Counted from the first letter of the stretch, positions 1-10,800 are shown. The stretch is DNA of 64,000 nt from an uncultured Verrucomicrobiales bacterium (GCA_943789025.1 CALSSN010000009.1:1-64000); one strand, 5' to 3'. The notes: generated by a model from the letters alone, not told the origin. Numbers and translations are program-made.

Positions 1-52
1 GAGGAGGGACGAGGCGAAGCGCTTGCTCAAGCAGCTGCTTGAAAAGCAGTAG
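1..52 (+). CDS. C-terminal end of an upstream gene (partial)
   Basis: A reading frame open from the window edge ends at a TAG at 50-52. Its last residues are RRDEAKRLLKQLLEKQ, an amphipathic charged helix. About 100 bases separate it from the TonB-like gene on the same strand. Too little is visible to name the product, and the short length makes it uncertain that this is the coding frame. Confidence 0.4.
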   Translation, partial: RRDEAKRLLKQLLEKQ

Positions 53-154
53 CTCGTCGGTAGGTGGTGGGTAATTGGCGTCGGCTGCCGGGCGTGTCCC
101 ACGGCGCGAGCGGAAACCGTTGATTCGGCATCGGGATGCGGCAGAGTTCTCCTG

Positions 155-1216
155 ATGTCCGACTACGAAAAAGGGGCGGCCATGATGGCGGTGGTGCTCT
201 CGATCGGCGCACATCTCCTCGGCTTTCTCGCCATTGTCCTTCTCATCACCTCAGGGGTGATGCAGGATGCTGTTGCCCGAGTGGCTGCACCGGAAGAATA
301 CATCGTCATTCGGCCAGAGATGCTCCTCATTGAGGACCCGCCACAGAAAGAACAGCAGTTCATAAAAAGCATCCCGGGGAGACCTGCTCCGGAGCTTCCA
401 CCGGAGACGACAACGTCCAATATCGCGATGGAGGATATGCGGGCCGCCAGCATGGAAGAAGTGCCTCCCACTGCAGTGTCTGAGGAGGATGCGATTGCCC
501 TTGCTGGTGCGCTCGAGCATGCCATGGACGTTGCCGACCGAGATTTCGTGGACGGCCCGGAGCAAACGACTCCTGCGGCGGAGGCAGGCAGGCCGTCGCC
601 TCCGGCCTTGGAGGAGCTCGCCGTGGTGAAGCCACTGTTTGCCTTGTCCGAGGAAGCCAGTGCGCAAAAAGAGGTCCTTGAGGACCTGTTTGTCGGGCCA
701 TTCCTGCCCTTGCCGGAGATGCTTGACGGAGCCGGGAAAATGTCGCAACAGGCAGCGAAAGAACAGGTGCAGGAACGTCCTCCGGCCCCTCAGGAAACCG
801 CGCCGGTGGCGGCCCCTCCTGACAATGCGAGAGACTCTGCTTTCGTCCCGAAGATGCGGAAACGGAGACTCAGCGGCAGCATCACCAATAAGGGTGCCCC
901 CTCTCTGAATGCCAAGGCGACACCGACCGGAAAATACATTGCCGAGGTGACGCGGGAGATCGAGCGTCACTGGCGGGCCGAGGTGGATGCGCACCGGGAG
1001 TTTGTGACCTACGCCAACCTGCGGGTGAATTTCAGTATCGACAGGCGCGGAAAAATCCATGACCTCCATATCACCCGCGCCGAGGCGAATGCCGTGATCA
1101 AAGACTTTACTCTCAGCGCGATTCTTGATGCAGAAATTCCGCCGATCCCGGATGATCTCTGGAACACCCTCGAGGCAGAGCAGATTGAAATAAATTATGA
1201 TGTCGTTATTTACTAG
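155..1216 (+). CDS. TonB-like energy transducer protein
   Basis: A 353-residue protein with the TonB/TolA layout. It has a short cytoplasmic N-terminus, one membrane anchor at about residues 12-36, and a long Pro/Glu/Ala-rich periplasmic linker. The C-terminal domain (about residues 265-353) includes ERHWRAEV and NLRVNFSIDRRGKIHD, typical of TonB C-terminal folds. It should couple inner-membrane proton-motive force to an outer-membrane receptor or to envelope integrity. The exbB and exbD homologues follow directly, and the exbB ATG lies inside its last codons (20-base overlap), so the three are probably co-translated. No outer-membrane receptor is adjacent, so substrate is unknown, and TonB versus TolA cannot be decided. 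Confidence 0.8.
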   Translation: MSDYEKGAAMMAVVLSIGAHLLGFLAIVLLITSGVMQDAVARVAAPEEYIVIRPEMLLIEDPPQKEQQFIKSIPGRPAPELPPETTTSNIAMEDMRAASMEEVPPTAVSEEDAIALAGALEHAMDVADRDFVDGPEQTTPAAEAGRPSPPALEELAVVKPLFALSEEASAQKEVLEDLFVGPFLPLPEMLDGAGKMSQQAAKEQVQERPPAPQETAPVAAPPDNARDSAFVPKMRKRRLSGSITNKGAPSLNAKATPTGKYIAEVTREIERHWRAEVDAHREFVTYANLRVNFSIDRRGKIHDLHITRAEANAVIKDFTLSAILDAEIPPIPDDLWNTLEAEQIEINYDVVIY

Positions 1217-1955
1217 CCACTTTTTTCTTCCCCTGGCGCAGGCGCTCCCGGTTGCGGAGAGCAGCGCGGAGAGCTCCTCCGCGTTTCAGCAAGTCTGGGA
1301 ATTTTTCAGTGCTGGTGGGATTTTCATGGCATTGATCGTGACCTGCTCGGTGGTGGCGATCGCAGTGATCGTTTTTAAAGCCGTTGTCATGCGCACGCAC
1401 CTAGTGGTGCCCCGGGCGGCTGGTGAGACATTGGTCAATTCCGGCGAGTATGTCGCCGCGGGAACGACCGATCAGTTTCTCGCCAATCTCAGCGATTCCA
1501 ATTCTCCCCTGACGCGGCCTGCCATGGTGGCCCTGGGAGGTGGGCACAGCGCACAGACATCGGCGCGGTCGGCTGCGGAGACCATCGCGCGGGAAGAGGT
1601 GTTCAGGCTCCAGAGCGGCATGCCTGTGCTCGAGGTAGTCATCACCATCGCCCCGCTGCTGGGCTTGCTGGGGACCGTCTCCGGACTGGTTTCCGTGTTC
1701 TCGACAATCGGGGGAGCTCTGGAGGGTGATGCCGACCCGACTTTACTTGCCCGTGGGATCGCGATGGCCTTGAACACCACCGTTGCCGGCCTGGCAGTCG
1801 CCGTCCCAACCGTGATGGCACACAGCTATTTTCAACGCAAAATCGAGAGGCTTGCCGCCCGAATCGAAGTGATTCTCGATGCCGGAATCAGCTCGTATTT
1901 CGCAGCTCTGGAACGGCTCGAAGAACAGCACAAGGAAGACAAGGAGGACGAGTAA
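1197..1955 (+). CDS. exbB: ExbB/TolQ/MotA-family proton channel
   Basis: A 252-residue inner-membrane protein. The first membrane segment (about residues 38-62) is followed by a cytoplasmic loop and then the conserved block VITIAPLLGLLGTVSGL and a second conserved pair of helices around GIAMALNTTVAGLAVAVP, the hallmark of MotA/TolQ/ExbB channels. It forms the pentameric stator that converts proton flow into movement of the TonB-like partner. It overlaps the upstream TonB-like gene by 20 bases and precedes exbD by 69 bases. The C-terminus is charged (KEDKEDE). ExbB rather than TolQ is chosen because no tolA, tolB or pal genes are nearby. Confidence 0.9.
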   Translation: MMSLFTSHFFLPLAQALPVAESSAESSSAFQQVWEFFSAGGIFMALIVTCSVVAIAVIVFKAVVMRTHLVVPRAAGETLVNSGEYVAAGTTDQFLANLSDSNSPLTRPAMVALGGGHSAQTSARSAAETIAREEVFRLQSGMPVLEVVITIAPLLGLLGTVSGLVSVFSTIGGALEGDADPTLLARGIAMALNTTVAGLAVAVPTVMAHSYFQRKIERLAARIEVILDAGISSYFAALERLEEQHKEDKEDE

Positions 1956-2024
1956 TCATTGGGTCGAGCGCCGATTCCGCCTCGGTAAAGTCAGCCAGGC
2001 TGCGGTCCGGAAGATCAGGAGAAG

Positions 2025-2444
2025 ATGCAGATTTATACCCGTAAAAATCGCAAGCAGGAAGTGCCGCTCATTCCGATGATCGACATCCTCGCCATTTTGC
2101 TCATATTTTTTATTGTCACGACGACTTTCAAGAAAAAAAAGAGCCGCCTTGCGATCGACCTGCCTGAGACGACCTCCCTTGTCAGCAGTGAAGACACCAG
2201 CGAGCGGACCGCCATCGCGATCAGCCCGGAAGGGGCGATATTTTTTGCGGATGAGGAAGTCGGTCTGGACGGCTTGGAAAAAAAGTTGTCTGAACTTGCC
2301 GCCAGCGGAGTGGATGGCCGTGATCGCCTGGAACTGAAGGCAGACGCGGCCGCGCCGCTCGGGAGGCTCGTCGAAGTCTGGGATGTCCTCACCCGTAACG
2401 GTTTTCCGATCAAGGACGTTCCGGCCAGAATCCGCAAGCAGTAG
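2025..2444 (+). CDS. exbD: ExbD/TolR-family biopolymer transport protein
   Basis: A 139-residue protein with a short basic cytoplasmic N-terminus and one transmembrane helix carrying the essential acidic residue (MIDILAILLIFFIVTT). A periplasmic domain of about 95 residues follows, ending in the usual FPIKDV-type strand. It dimerises inside the ExbB pentamer, and the membrane aspartate carries protons. It is third in the tonB-exbB-exbD cluster. The 69-base spacer upstream ends in AGGAGA just before the ATG, a good ribosome-binding site. Confidence 0.9.
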   Translation: MQIYTRKNRKQEVPLIPMIDILAILLIFFIVTTTFKKKKSRLAIDLPETTSLVSSEDTSERTAIAISPEGAIFFADEEVGLDGLEKKLSELAASGVDGRDRLELKADAAAPLGRLVEVWDVLTRNGFPIKDVPARIRKQ

Positions 2445-2535
2445 CGCCGGACGAGTGGGGGCGTTCTTTTCGTCGCGTTGCCTGGCAGCGCGTTGCGTTC
2501 TTGCTTCCTCGTGGGTTGCTGGTATCAGGTGCTGG

Positions 2536-3084
2536 ATGATCAGGAGGCTTACCTACCTCGGCGAGCCCGTGCTACGCCAGAAGTGTGATGTGGTGACTGC
2601 AGTTACCGAGGAGATTCGTGCCCTCGCCGACGACATGCTCGAGACGATGATCGACGCCAATGGGGTGGGTATTGCCGCGCCTCAGGTGGGTGTGCCGATC
2701 AGGATGGCGATTGTCGATGTGCAGCTTGATGATGAGCAACGCGGGCTCTTTCAAGTAGACGGAAAAGAGGTCGATTACGCAGCATGGATGCCACTGATTT
2801 TCATCAATCCAGAACTTCAGCTCGGCAAAGAAAAGGAACGCGGCTCGGAGGGGTGTCTGAGTATTCCGGATGTCCTGGCAGAGGTCGAGCGGTCGTGCGC
2901 AATCTCGGTAAAACTCACCATGCTCGACGGCAAAGAAATCGAAGTCAAAGCTGATGGCCTGCTCGCCCGAGTTCTCCAGCACGAGATCGATCACCTCAAT
3001 GGCATCCTCTTTATTGACCGTCTGAGCGCGGCGGCAAAGCTACGGGTGCGACGGGCGATCAAGAAAGCTCGGAAGGACTGGTAG
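2536..3084 (+). CDS. def: Peptide deformylase
   Basis: A 182-residue iron/zinc hydrolase that removes the formyl group from the initiator methionine of nascent proteins. All three family motifs are present: GVGIAAPQVG, EGCLSIP (metal-binding Cys) and QHEIDHLNGILF (HExxH metal site and catalytic Glu). The frame is open upstream from 2383, but the deformylase fold begins at MIRRLTYLGEPVL, so the ATG at 2536 is chosen. It lies 91 bases after exbD on the same strand. Length is normal for the family. Confidence 0.95.
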   Translation: MIRRLTYLGEPVLRQKCDVVTAVTEEIRALADDMLETMIDANGVGIAAPQVGVPIRMAIVDVQLDDEQRGLFQVDGKEVDYAAWMPLIFINPELQLGKEKERGSEGCLSIPDVLAEVERSCAISVKLTMLDGKEIEVKADGLLARVLQHEIDHLNGILFIDRLSAAAKLRVRRAIKKARKDW

Positions 3085-3184
3085 GGGCGCGTGTTTTTGC
3101 CCCTCTGGCACGCGCGAAAAGCCAGGGAGCTTGTGCCTGCTAAGCTGCTGATTGCGGATCTTATCGCCGCATCTATCTTAGCGC

Positions 3185-4197
3185 ATGTGTGTCATCGGTA
3201 TGCCTCAGAAATCCGGCCTTTTTGTGTTGCTTGTCGCTTGCCTTGCCGGCCTCATCGCTTGTGAGAGGCCTGGCAAACCTGCTGGCGGTGGCGGTGGCGG
3301 TGGCGCTGACGCTTCCGAACAGGACGAGGAGAATAGGAACACCCCCAAGGTGGTGGCCACCACCTCAATGATCGCGGACATGGTAAGCTCGGTTGCGGGC
3401 GACGCTGTGGAGGTGATTGGCTTGATGGGGCCCGGGGTGGATCCGCACGATTATACGCCCCGTGCCAGCGATGTCTCTGCCATGAACCAGGCTTCGGCAA
3501 TTTTTTACAATGGCTTGCTCCTGGAAGGCAGAATGTCAGAGCTCTTCGATAAGCTCTCGGCTTCCGGAAAGCCTGTCTTTGCGCTCGCGTCCGCGGTGCC
3601 GCAGGAAAAATTGATCGCCCCGGAAGAGGACGGAGCGCATCACGACCCGCACCTCTGGGGAGACGTCAGGATCTGGTCGCAATGCGTGCAGGTGGTAGTG
3701 GACGGGCTGGCGGAGGTGTTTCCCGAGCAAGCCGAGGCGATCCGGAGCCGAGGTGCTGAAGTGGTGGCATCATACCAGGAACTGGACAGGTGGGCGGCGG
3801 CGAGGCTGGCAACCATCCCGAAGGAAAAACGCTATCTGATCACCAGTCACGATGCATTTGCCTACTTGGGGCGCGCCTACGGGCTGGAAGTGATCGGTGT
3901 CGAGGGGATCTCAACCGTCGGGGAAGCAGGGATCGCAGACATCGTCAAAATGATCGATGTCATTGTGGCGAAGCAGGTTCCTGCCATCTTTGTCGAGACC
4001 GCTTCCAATCCGGACGCGATTCGCCGTATTGCGAGTGATTCCGGGGCGGTCATCGGTGGTGAGCTTTTCGCGGACGCCACGGGGAACGCCTGGTGAGAGT
4101 TTTGAAGTCGACGGCCAGCGCGTGGATAAGGGGACCTATCAAGGGATGATCAAGTTCAATGTTCAGACCATTGTGGAGGGCACTTTCCCAGCAGTAA
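3185..4197 (+). CDS. Metal (Mn/Zn/Fe) ABC transporter substrate-binding lipoprotein, frameshifted
   Basis: A cluster A-I (ZnuA/MntA/TroA type) periplasmic metal-binding lipoprotein. The N-terminus has a lipobox ending in GLIAC, then a poly-Gly/Asp/Glu linker. Metal ligands are likely in DPHDYTP, HHDPHLW, the TSHDAF histidine and the late aspartate in GELFADA. The first frame stops at 4096, but the family C-terminus continues one frame over (TPGESFEVDG, then GTYQGMIKFNVQTIVEG). One surplus G in the GGGG at 4081-4084 explains this. A second surplus base near 4184 would put the natural stop at 4195-4197. A second possible ATG is at 3200. The ATPase and permease genes follow. The exact metal is not determinable. 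Confidence 0.8.
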
Positions 4198-4232
4198 AGA
4201 TTCTGGGCAGGACGGCCAGAGAGCCAGGCCAG

Positions 4233-5077
4233 ATGCCCGCACCTATCATGGAAGCCGCTACTACCAGCACCACCTCTGCTGCTCCTGCCTCTGGAGCTGC
4301 ATGACGTGTCGGTAGCCTACCACCGGAAGCCGGTCATCTATGGCGTGGACCTTGCCGTCCCCGAGGGGAAGCTCATCGGCATCGTCGGTCCGAATGGAGC
4401 GGGCAAGTCCACGTTGATCAAAGCAGCGATTGGCATTGTGCCGTTAGGGAGTGGGTGGGTGAAATTTTTTGGTATGCCTTATGGCGAGGTGAAGAAACGT
4501 GTCGCCTATGTGCCGCAGCGGGAATCGGTGGACTGGGACTTCCCTGTCAGTGCTATGGATGTGGGTGATGATGGGGCGCTATGGCCACCTGGGACTGGTC
4601 AAGCGGCCTGCTAAGAGGGACCGGGAGATCGCCATCGCAGCCTTGGAAAAGGTGCGGATGTTGCCGTTTGCCAACCGGCAGATTTCGAATCTCAGTGGTG
4701 GCCAGCAACAACGGATTTTTCTTGCCCGTGCGCTGGCCCAGGAAGCGGACGTGTATCTGATGGACGAGCCGTTTGCCGGGGTCGATGCCGCTACCGAATC
4801 TTCGATTATCGCACTCTTGAAGGAACTCCGTGATGTGGGAAAAACCATCTTCGTTGTTCACCACGACCTCACCACGGTGGAGCATTATTTCGACCAACTC
4901 ATCCTCTTGAACATGCGTCTGGTGGCCTACGGAGATACCGCGGAAGTCTTCACCCCAGAGCTCTTACAGAAGACGTATGGTGGGCGCCTCACGATCCTGA
5001 ATCAGGTGGCCGAGCAGGCTGAGAAATTACGGGGCCGACGTCCTGGCGTGAACTATGACGACGATAAGCTCAGTTAG
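4233..5077 (+). CDS. Metal ABC transporter ATP-binding protein, frameshifted
   Basis: The ATPase of the Mn/Zn/Fe transporter. It has Walker A GPNGAGKSTL, a Q-loop in VPQRESVDWDFPVS, signature LSGGQQQR, Walker B DVYLMDEP and the switch histidine in VVHHDL. Coding changes frame near 4563 (one surplus G in GTGGGTG; removal gives the expected DVVMMGRYGHLG) and probably near 4290, which would join an N-terminus starting at the ATG at 4233 to LELHDVSVAYHRKPV. It sits between the binding protein and the permease on the same strand. About 270 residues after correction, normal for the family. Confidence 0.8.
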
Positions 5078-5143
5078 TTCCGAGCGCAGCGGGTTCTTCC
5101 ATGCTGGTATCCGGAGGTCGGGTGGGGGGCAGGCAGTCTGCCG

Positions 5144-6577
5144 GTGTGCCTGCTACTCGTTTTCTTGGCGCTTCTTTGCCTCCCCGATGCCGCGCGCATG
5201 CGGCCCGCATCGGTGATTTTGGCGAGGGGCAGCGACAGTCGGAGAACAGGCGCTGCGCTTTTTCACCTTCTCCGACCCGGCCTTGCGCTTTGCTTTGATC
5301 GGCTCGCTCCTCCTCGGCCTCAACTGTGGGGCTCCTCGGGAGCTTTATCGTGGTCAGGAAAATGGCTCTCGTCGGAGGATACTCTCTCGCATGCAGTTCT
5401 CCCGGGGGATCGCTCTGGGTTTTCTCTGGAACTCCACTAAGGATCCGCTGGCCATCCTGGTCGGGGCAACCGCGGTGGGCATGGCAGGAGTACTCGTCCT
5501 CCCATGCGATTACGCCAGAACCACGCGGCTCAAGCAGGATGCCTCGCTCGGGATCGTCCTCTCTTCTTTCTACGCCGTCGGGGTCTGTCTGGTTGATTAC
5601 ATCCAGAGGGCATCGACGGGGAATAAGAGTGGCATCAAGAGCTTCCTTTTCGGCCAGGCCTCCGCACTGTCCGGTGCAGATGTCGCCCTCATGGCGGTTA
5701 CCTCAGCGATCACTCTGGCATGCATCTTCCTGCTGCATCGCAACCTCGTCACGACCTGTTTCGACCGGGCCTTTGCAGGGGCCATCGGCTCTGCCTGTGA
5801 GCTTTCTCGATCTCCTGCTCATGTTACTGACTGCGTTCGCGATTGTGGTGGCAATGCAGGCGGCGGGTGTCGTTCTCGTTTCCGCCCTCCTCGTCATCCC
5901 GGCGAGCACCGCTTACCTCCTCTCGCCGACAGGATGCCTGGCATGCTCTGGATCGCTGCTGTCGGCGGGATGATTTCTGCGGCTACCGGTGCCTTCCTTT
6001 CCTTCCTCGGTAACAACCTGCCGACTGGCCCGCTGATTGTTGTTTCGGCGGCGCTTCTGTTTCTGCTCGCTTTCCTTTTCGCGCCTCGGCACGGCTGGCT
6101 GACGAGGGTTTTTCGCAGGCGTTCCCGGTGGCGCAAGACCCGCCGGGAGAACACCCTGAAAGTCATGTACAAGATTCTCGAAGACCGAAATTTCGACGGC
6201 GAGGACATTCCGGTTGTCACGGTTGCTGAGGTGAGAAAAGAACCTTTGGAAGAAGTGGCCCAAAGGTGGTGCGCGACCTGGTCGGTCCCGGGCTCGCAAC
6301 CGTCGGCGACGGCGGGGAGACGGCATATTTCACACCCGACGGTCTCCGTGAAGCGGCGCGGATCGTCCGCAACCACCGCCTCTGGGAACTTTACCTGACG
6401 CAAGTGGCTCAGTACCCTGCCGACCACGTCCATGAGGATGCGGAAGAGATCGAGCACGTTCTCGGGGCCGATATGGTGCGCCAGTTGGAGCGGACTCTTT
6501 CCTTTCCGACCTCGGATCCCCACGGCAAGCCAATCCCCGTGCTTTCCGAGCTGCCAATAAAGAACAGCAGTCCCTGA
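5144..6577 (+). CDS. Metal ABC permease fused to a DtxR/MntR-like regulator domain, multiply frameshifted
   Basis: Piecing frames together gives a hydrophobic leader (CLLLVFLALLCLPDAA), then an ABC-3 family permease (LRFFTFSDPALRFALIGS, LLGSFIVVRKMALVG, DTLSHAVLPG, GIALGFLWN) with helices to about 6105. A cytoplasmic part from about 6150 to 6577 follows, resembling a complete DtxR/MntR unit. It has a winged helix ending in TAYFTPDGLREAARIVRN and a metal-binding/dimerisation helix pair HRLWELYLTQVAQYPADHVH and EDAEEIEHVLG. Frame changes are needed near 5255, 5330, 5378, 5404, 5495, 5520, 5790, 5925 and 6265; most are surplus bases in short runs. The 5' end is uncertain: 5144 is a GTG, and an ATG at 5101 is in another frame. 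The fused regulator suggests local metal sensing or gating, but this is inference. Confidence 0.7.
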
Positions 6578-6755
6578 ACACAGTCTCTTCGTGGGGGAAG
6601 GGGGAGGAGGAGCTACCGAACTCGAGGGCGGCGGCCGGCGAAGACGGGGTGGGGGGTGGCGGTGCTGGGCCGCAGGAGGCAGCAAAGCGACCGAGGTCAA
6701 ATCAGCGCTTACTTTCTGCTATGTTCCGAGCGCAATGCGGTTAATATCCCCGACT
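6578..6755 (+). other. Intergenic region before the sugar kinase gene
   Basis: About 180 bases, very purine-rich at first (runs of G and GGA near 6590-6660), with no convincing reading frame or hairpin terminator. It must hold the ribosome-binding site and probably the promoter of the PfkB-family gene. No clear -35/-10 pair could be assigned. Confidence 0.4.
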
Positions 6756-7746
6756 ATGTCATATCAGATTGAGCTTCTTGGAATCGGCTCCCCCGTCGTC
6801 GACCTGCTCGCCAGAGTCGATGATGATTTTGTGCACGCGCTTGAGGGGCGGTAAAGGAGGAATGGAACTGGTGGATGCCGAGCGCTTGGAGGCGCTGCTG
6901 GAGGACCTGCTTCACGGACATGAATTGGCTGCCGGTGGCAGTGCAGGGAACACAGCATACGCGGCAGCCAGGTTGGGAACCAAAGTGGGGTTTCTGGGGA
7001 AGCTGGGAAACTGTGATTCCGGAAACTTCTACCGCGAACGCTTCGCGGGAATTGGTGCTGATGTCTCGCGTTTCAAAGTCGGGGATGTTCCGAATGCACG
7101 TTGCCTGTCGCTGGTGACTCCGGATTCTGAGCGGACGATGCGCACCGATCTTGGTGCCGCGATGACCCTGTCTCCGGAGGAAATCACGGCAGCCGATTTC
7201 GAAGGTGTCAGGCACGTCCATATGGAGGGCTACCTCGCCTTCAATCGTGACCTGAAACTGCACATTCTCGAACACGCGAAAGAGGCGGGATGCACGACAA
7301 GTTTCGACATGGCTTCCTTCGAAGTCGTCCATGCGAGCCACGACGTGCTCGACGGCTGGCTCAAAGATTACATCGACATTGTTTTTGCCAATGAAGACGA
7401 GGCTGCGGCATTTTTTCCGGATCTCAAGGACGATTACGAGGCCATGGCGCGGGAGTTTTCCGAGCTCTGTGAAGTTGCTGCGGTGAAACTCGGCAAGGAC
7501 GGTTCATTGGTTTCCCGGGACGGAGGTCTCACGGCAGTGGAGCCAGTGGTTGTGGCGCAGGCCATCGATACGACTGGCGCCGGGGACTACTGGGCCGGGG
7601 GCTTTCTGGATGCCTGGCTTAAGGGCAAGCCGCTCGAAGACTGTGGCAGGCAGGGATCCATCCTCGGCGCGGAGGTGGTCCAGGTGCTGGGAGCGTCGCT
7701 CCCAGACGACCGCTGGTCGCAGCTCCGAACGGAGTTTGCTTCTTAA
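6756..7746 (+). CDS. PfkB-family carbohydrate/nucleoside kinase, one frameshift
   Basis: A ribokinase/adenosine-kinase family protein of about 330 residues. The start at 6756 gives SYQIELLGIGSPVVDLLARV, a standard PfkB N-terminus. Signature 1 is GGSAGNTAYAAARLG, and signature 2 is IDTTGAGDYWAGGFLDAW, with the catalytic Asp in GAGD. The frame changes within the GGGG at 6845-6848; removing one G gives a continuous ALEGGKGGMELVDAERL. It phosphorylates a hydroxymethyl group of a sugar or nucleoside using ATP. The adenosine-kinase-like layout favours a nucleoside or sugar substrate, but this is not decidable here. It converges with secA, 97 bases downstream. Confidence 0.85.
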
Positions 7747-7843
7747 GAATTCGGGGGGTGTGCCAAGTCCGAGTCCGAGTCCGGAGCCGGAGGCTCTGGT
7801 TACCTGGCTGGTCGGAAAAGATGCCGGTCTCGGAATGCCCCGG

Positions 7844-10800
7844 TCACGAGGCTCGACCGTGGCAGCTCTTGTATTTCTTGCCGCTCCCGCACGGGCACGG
7901 GTCATTGCGCCCGACCTTTTCAAATTCTCTGCGGGGTGGGCAGGTTGACCTTTGGTTTCTGCTTTTCTTCTTCGCCGCCGACGGAAGACATCCCCCCGGA
8001 TCCGAGTGCAAGGCCCACTCCTCCTCCTCCTCCTCCTCCTCCTCCGGCTTGCGCTGGGTCATTGGCACTGCTGGTCTGGCGGGTATGAAGATTCTGGAGA
8101 AAGAGTTCAAAACCCTGGAGGTTGGTGGTGGAGCGGAAGAGATTGGAAAGAATCTCCATCTTGATGTTTCCCATCAGCTCTTCGAAGAGCACGAAGGCAT
8201 CATTTTTATATTCCACGAGGGGATCTTTCTGCCCCTGGGCACGTAAGTGGACGCCTTCGCGCAGGCCGTCCATGGCGTAAAGGTGCTCCTGCCAGAGGCG
8301 GTCGATGGCATTGAGAATGATGTAACGCTCGAGCCCGACGAGAGCATCGGACTCCTCGATGGTAGCCTTGAGTTCGTAGGACTCGGTGACGCGCTCATTG
8401 AGAAGCTGTGCGATTTCCTCGGTACTCTGGCGCTCGAAGTCAGCATCCTCTTTGCTCAGACGAATAGGGAAGGTCATCCCAACCCACTGGCGTAAGCCGT
8501 CAAAATCGGCAAAATCGACGTCGATAGGGTCGGAGCCGAGGAGTTCTTCGACTTTGGCGGGGATCGCCTCGTCGAGGGCTTCGTTGATTAGGAGGCGAGG
8601 TTCTGGAGACTCGATGACCTCATTGCGGTATCCGTAGACCACCTCCCGCTGTTGGTTCATGACGTCGTCGAAGTCGAGGACTCGCTTCCGCCACGTGTAG
8701 TTGCGTTGCTCGACCCGTTTCTGGGCGGTCTCTACCGACTTGTTGAGCCACGGGTGCTCGAGCTCCTGCCCTTCCTCGAGGCCGAACCGCTCCATCATCT
8801 TGGTCATGCGCTCGGCAGCGCCGAAGTTTCGCATCAGGTTGTCTTCGAAGGAGATGAAGAATTTTGACTCGCCAGGGTCGCCTTGGCGCGCGCAGCGTCC
8901 ACGCAACTGGCGGTCGATCCGCCTGCCTTCGTGGCGTTCGGTTGCCACCACACAGAGGCCGCCCAGGTCAGCGACACCTTCACCGAGTTTGATGTCTGTT
9001 CCTCGTCCCGCCATGTTGGTGGAGACGGTGACAGCTCCTTTCTGACCGGCGCGGGTGACGATCTCGGCCTCGTGCATGTGGTTTTTAGCGTTGAGGATTG
9101 AGTGCGGGATCTTCTCGCGTTTGAGGAGGCGTGCCATCACTTCCGAAGCATCGACTGATGCCGTGCCGACGAGGATCGGCTGCCCCTTCGCGTGCGTTTC
9201 TTTGATCAGGTTGATGACGGCATTGTATTTTTCCCGGACGGTTTTGTAGATGGCGTCGTCGTAGTCGATCCGCTGGACCGGGCGGTTGGTGGGGATGGGG
9301 AGGACATCAAGACCGTAGATATCGTTGAACTCTGAGGCGTCGGTTTCGGCCGTCCCGGTCATCCCCGAGAGCTTCTCGTAGAGACGGAAGTAGTTCTGGA
9401 TCGTGATGGTTGCCAGAGTCTGGGTTTCTTTATCGATTTTCACCCCCTCCTTGGCTTCGACCGCCTGGTGGAGGCCGTCAGACCACCGGCGGCCGGGCAT
9501 CTTCCGCCCTGTCTGCTCGTCGACGATCATGACCTTGCCGTCCTCGACGACGTACTCCTGGTCCTTTTCGTAGAGGGTGTAGGCTTTGAGGAGCTGGTTG
9601 ATGCAGTGGATGCGCCCGCCTTGGGTGTCGAGCCGCTTTTGGACCTTGTCCTTGGCATGCTGCCGCTCGTTTTCTGTGAGTGATTCGTTGTTGTCGAGGT
9701 CGGCGAATTCGGAGGCAAGATCTGGCAGCGTGAACGCCTCAGGATCGTTGGAATCAAGAAAATTTCGCCCCATCTCGGAGAGGTCGGCGTCGTGCGACTT
9801 CTCGTCCATATGGTAGTAGAGCTCCTCCTTGATCTGGAAGAGCGCAGTTTTTTGCGTGTCCTGGTAGAAAGAGAGCTCAATTTTTTGAATCTCCTTGCGC
9901 AGGGTAGTATTCTCCATGGCCCGCATCAGGCCCTTGGCTTTCGGATTGCCGAGCTTGACCTTGAAGAGACTGAGAGCTGCGGCCTCAAGATCTCCTTCTT
10001 GCTCGGCTTTCTTGGCATCCGAGATATGACGGTTGCAGAGGAGGGTCTGTTTTTTGACCAGTTGGTCGATAAGCGGCTTGAATTGCCCGTATTCCTGGTT
10101 GGAAGAATGCGCCACCGGGCCGGAGATGATGAGCGGGGTGCGGGCTTCATCGATGAGAACCGAATCGACTTCGTCGATGATGGCGTAGTGGTGGCCGCGC
10201 TGCACCTGATTGGCTTTTTCTGTGGCCATTCCGTTGTCGCGGAGGTAATCGAAGCCGAATTCGGAGTTCGTCCCGTAGGTGATGTCCATAGCATACTGCT
10301 CCCTCCGGACATGGGGGGGGATGGCATTCTGGATGCAGCCGACATGGAGACCGAGAAAACTGTGCAGGAACCCCATCCACTCGGCGTCACGTTGTGCCAG
10401 GTAGTCATTGACCGTGATGATATGGACGCCATGTCCGACGAGTGCGTTGAGATAACTCGGCAAGGTGGAAACAAGGGTCTTTCCCTCACCGGTGGCCATC
10501 TCTGCGATGATTCCCCGGTGGAGGGCGATGCCTCCGATGAGCTGGACATCGAAGTGGATCATGTCCCACTGCATTTTCTGGTCGCAGACGGTGAAAGCTT
10601 GACCGCAGAGGCGACGGGCTCCGTTTTTCACCACAGCGAAGGCTTCGGGGAGGATCTCCTCGAGAATGCGTTCCTCGACCTCAGGGAAGCGTGTGTTCAG
10701 TTCTTCCCACTCCTCGCGGGCGGCATCGATGGCGGCCCGAAGATCCTCATCACTGGTCTGGTTGTGCGAGGCGGGATCGATGGCGTTGACGCCGATCTCC

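Noticed and set aside
3087-3115. Terminator after def (GCGCGTG/CACGCGC)
   Set aside because: The stem is only 7 bp with a 15-base loop and lacks a downstream T-run.
3185-6577. Calling the metal ABC operon a set of pseudogenes
   Set aside because: All segments keep intact motifs, and the indels mostly match sequencing-type errors also seen in essential genes such as secA.
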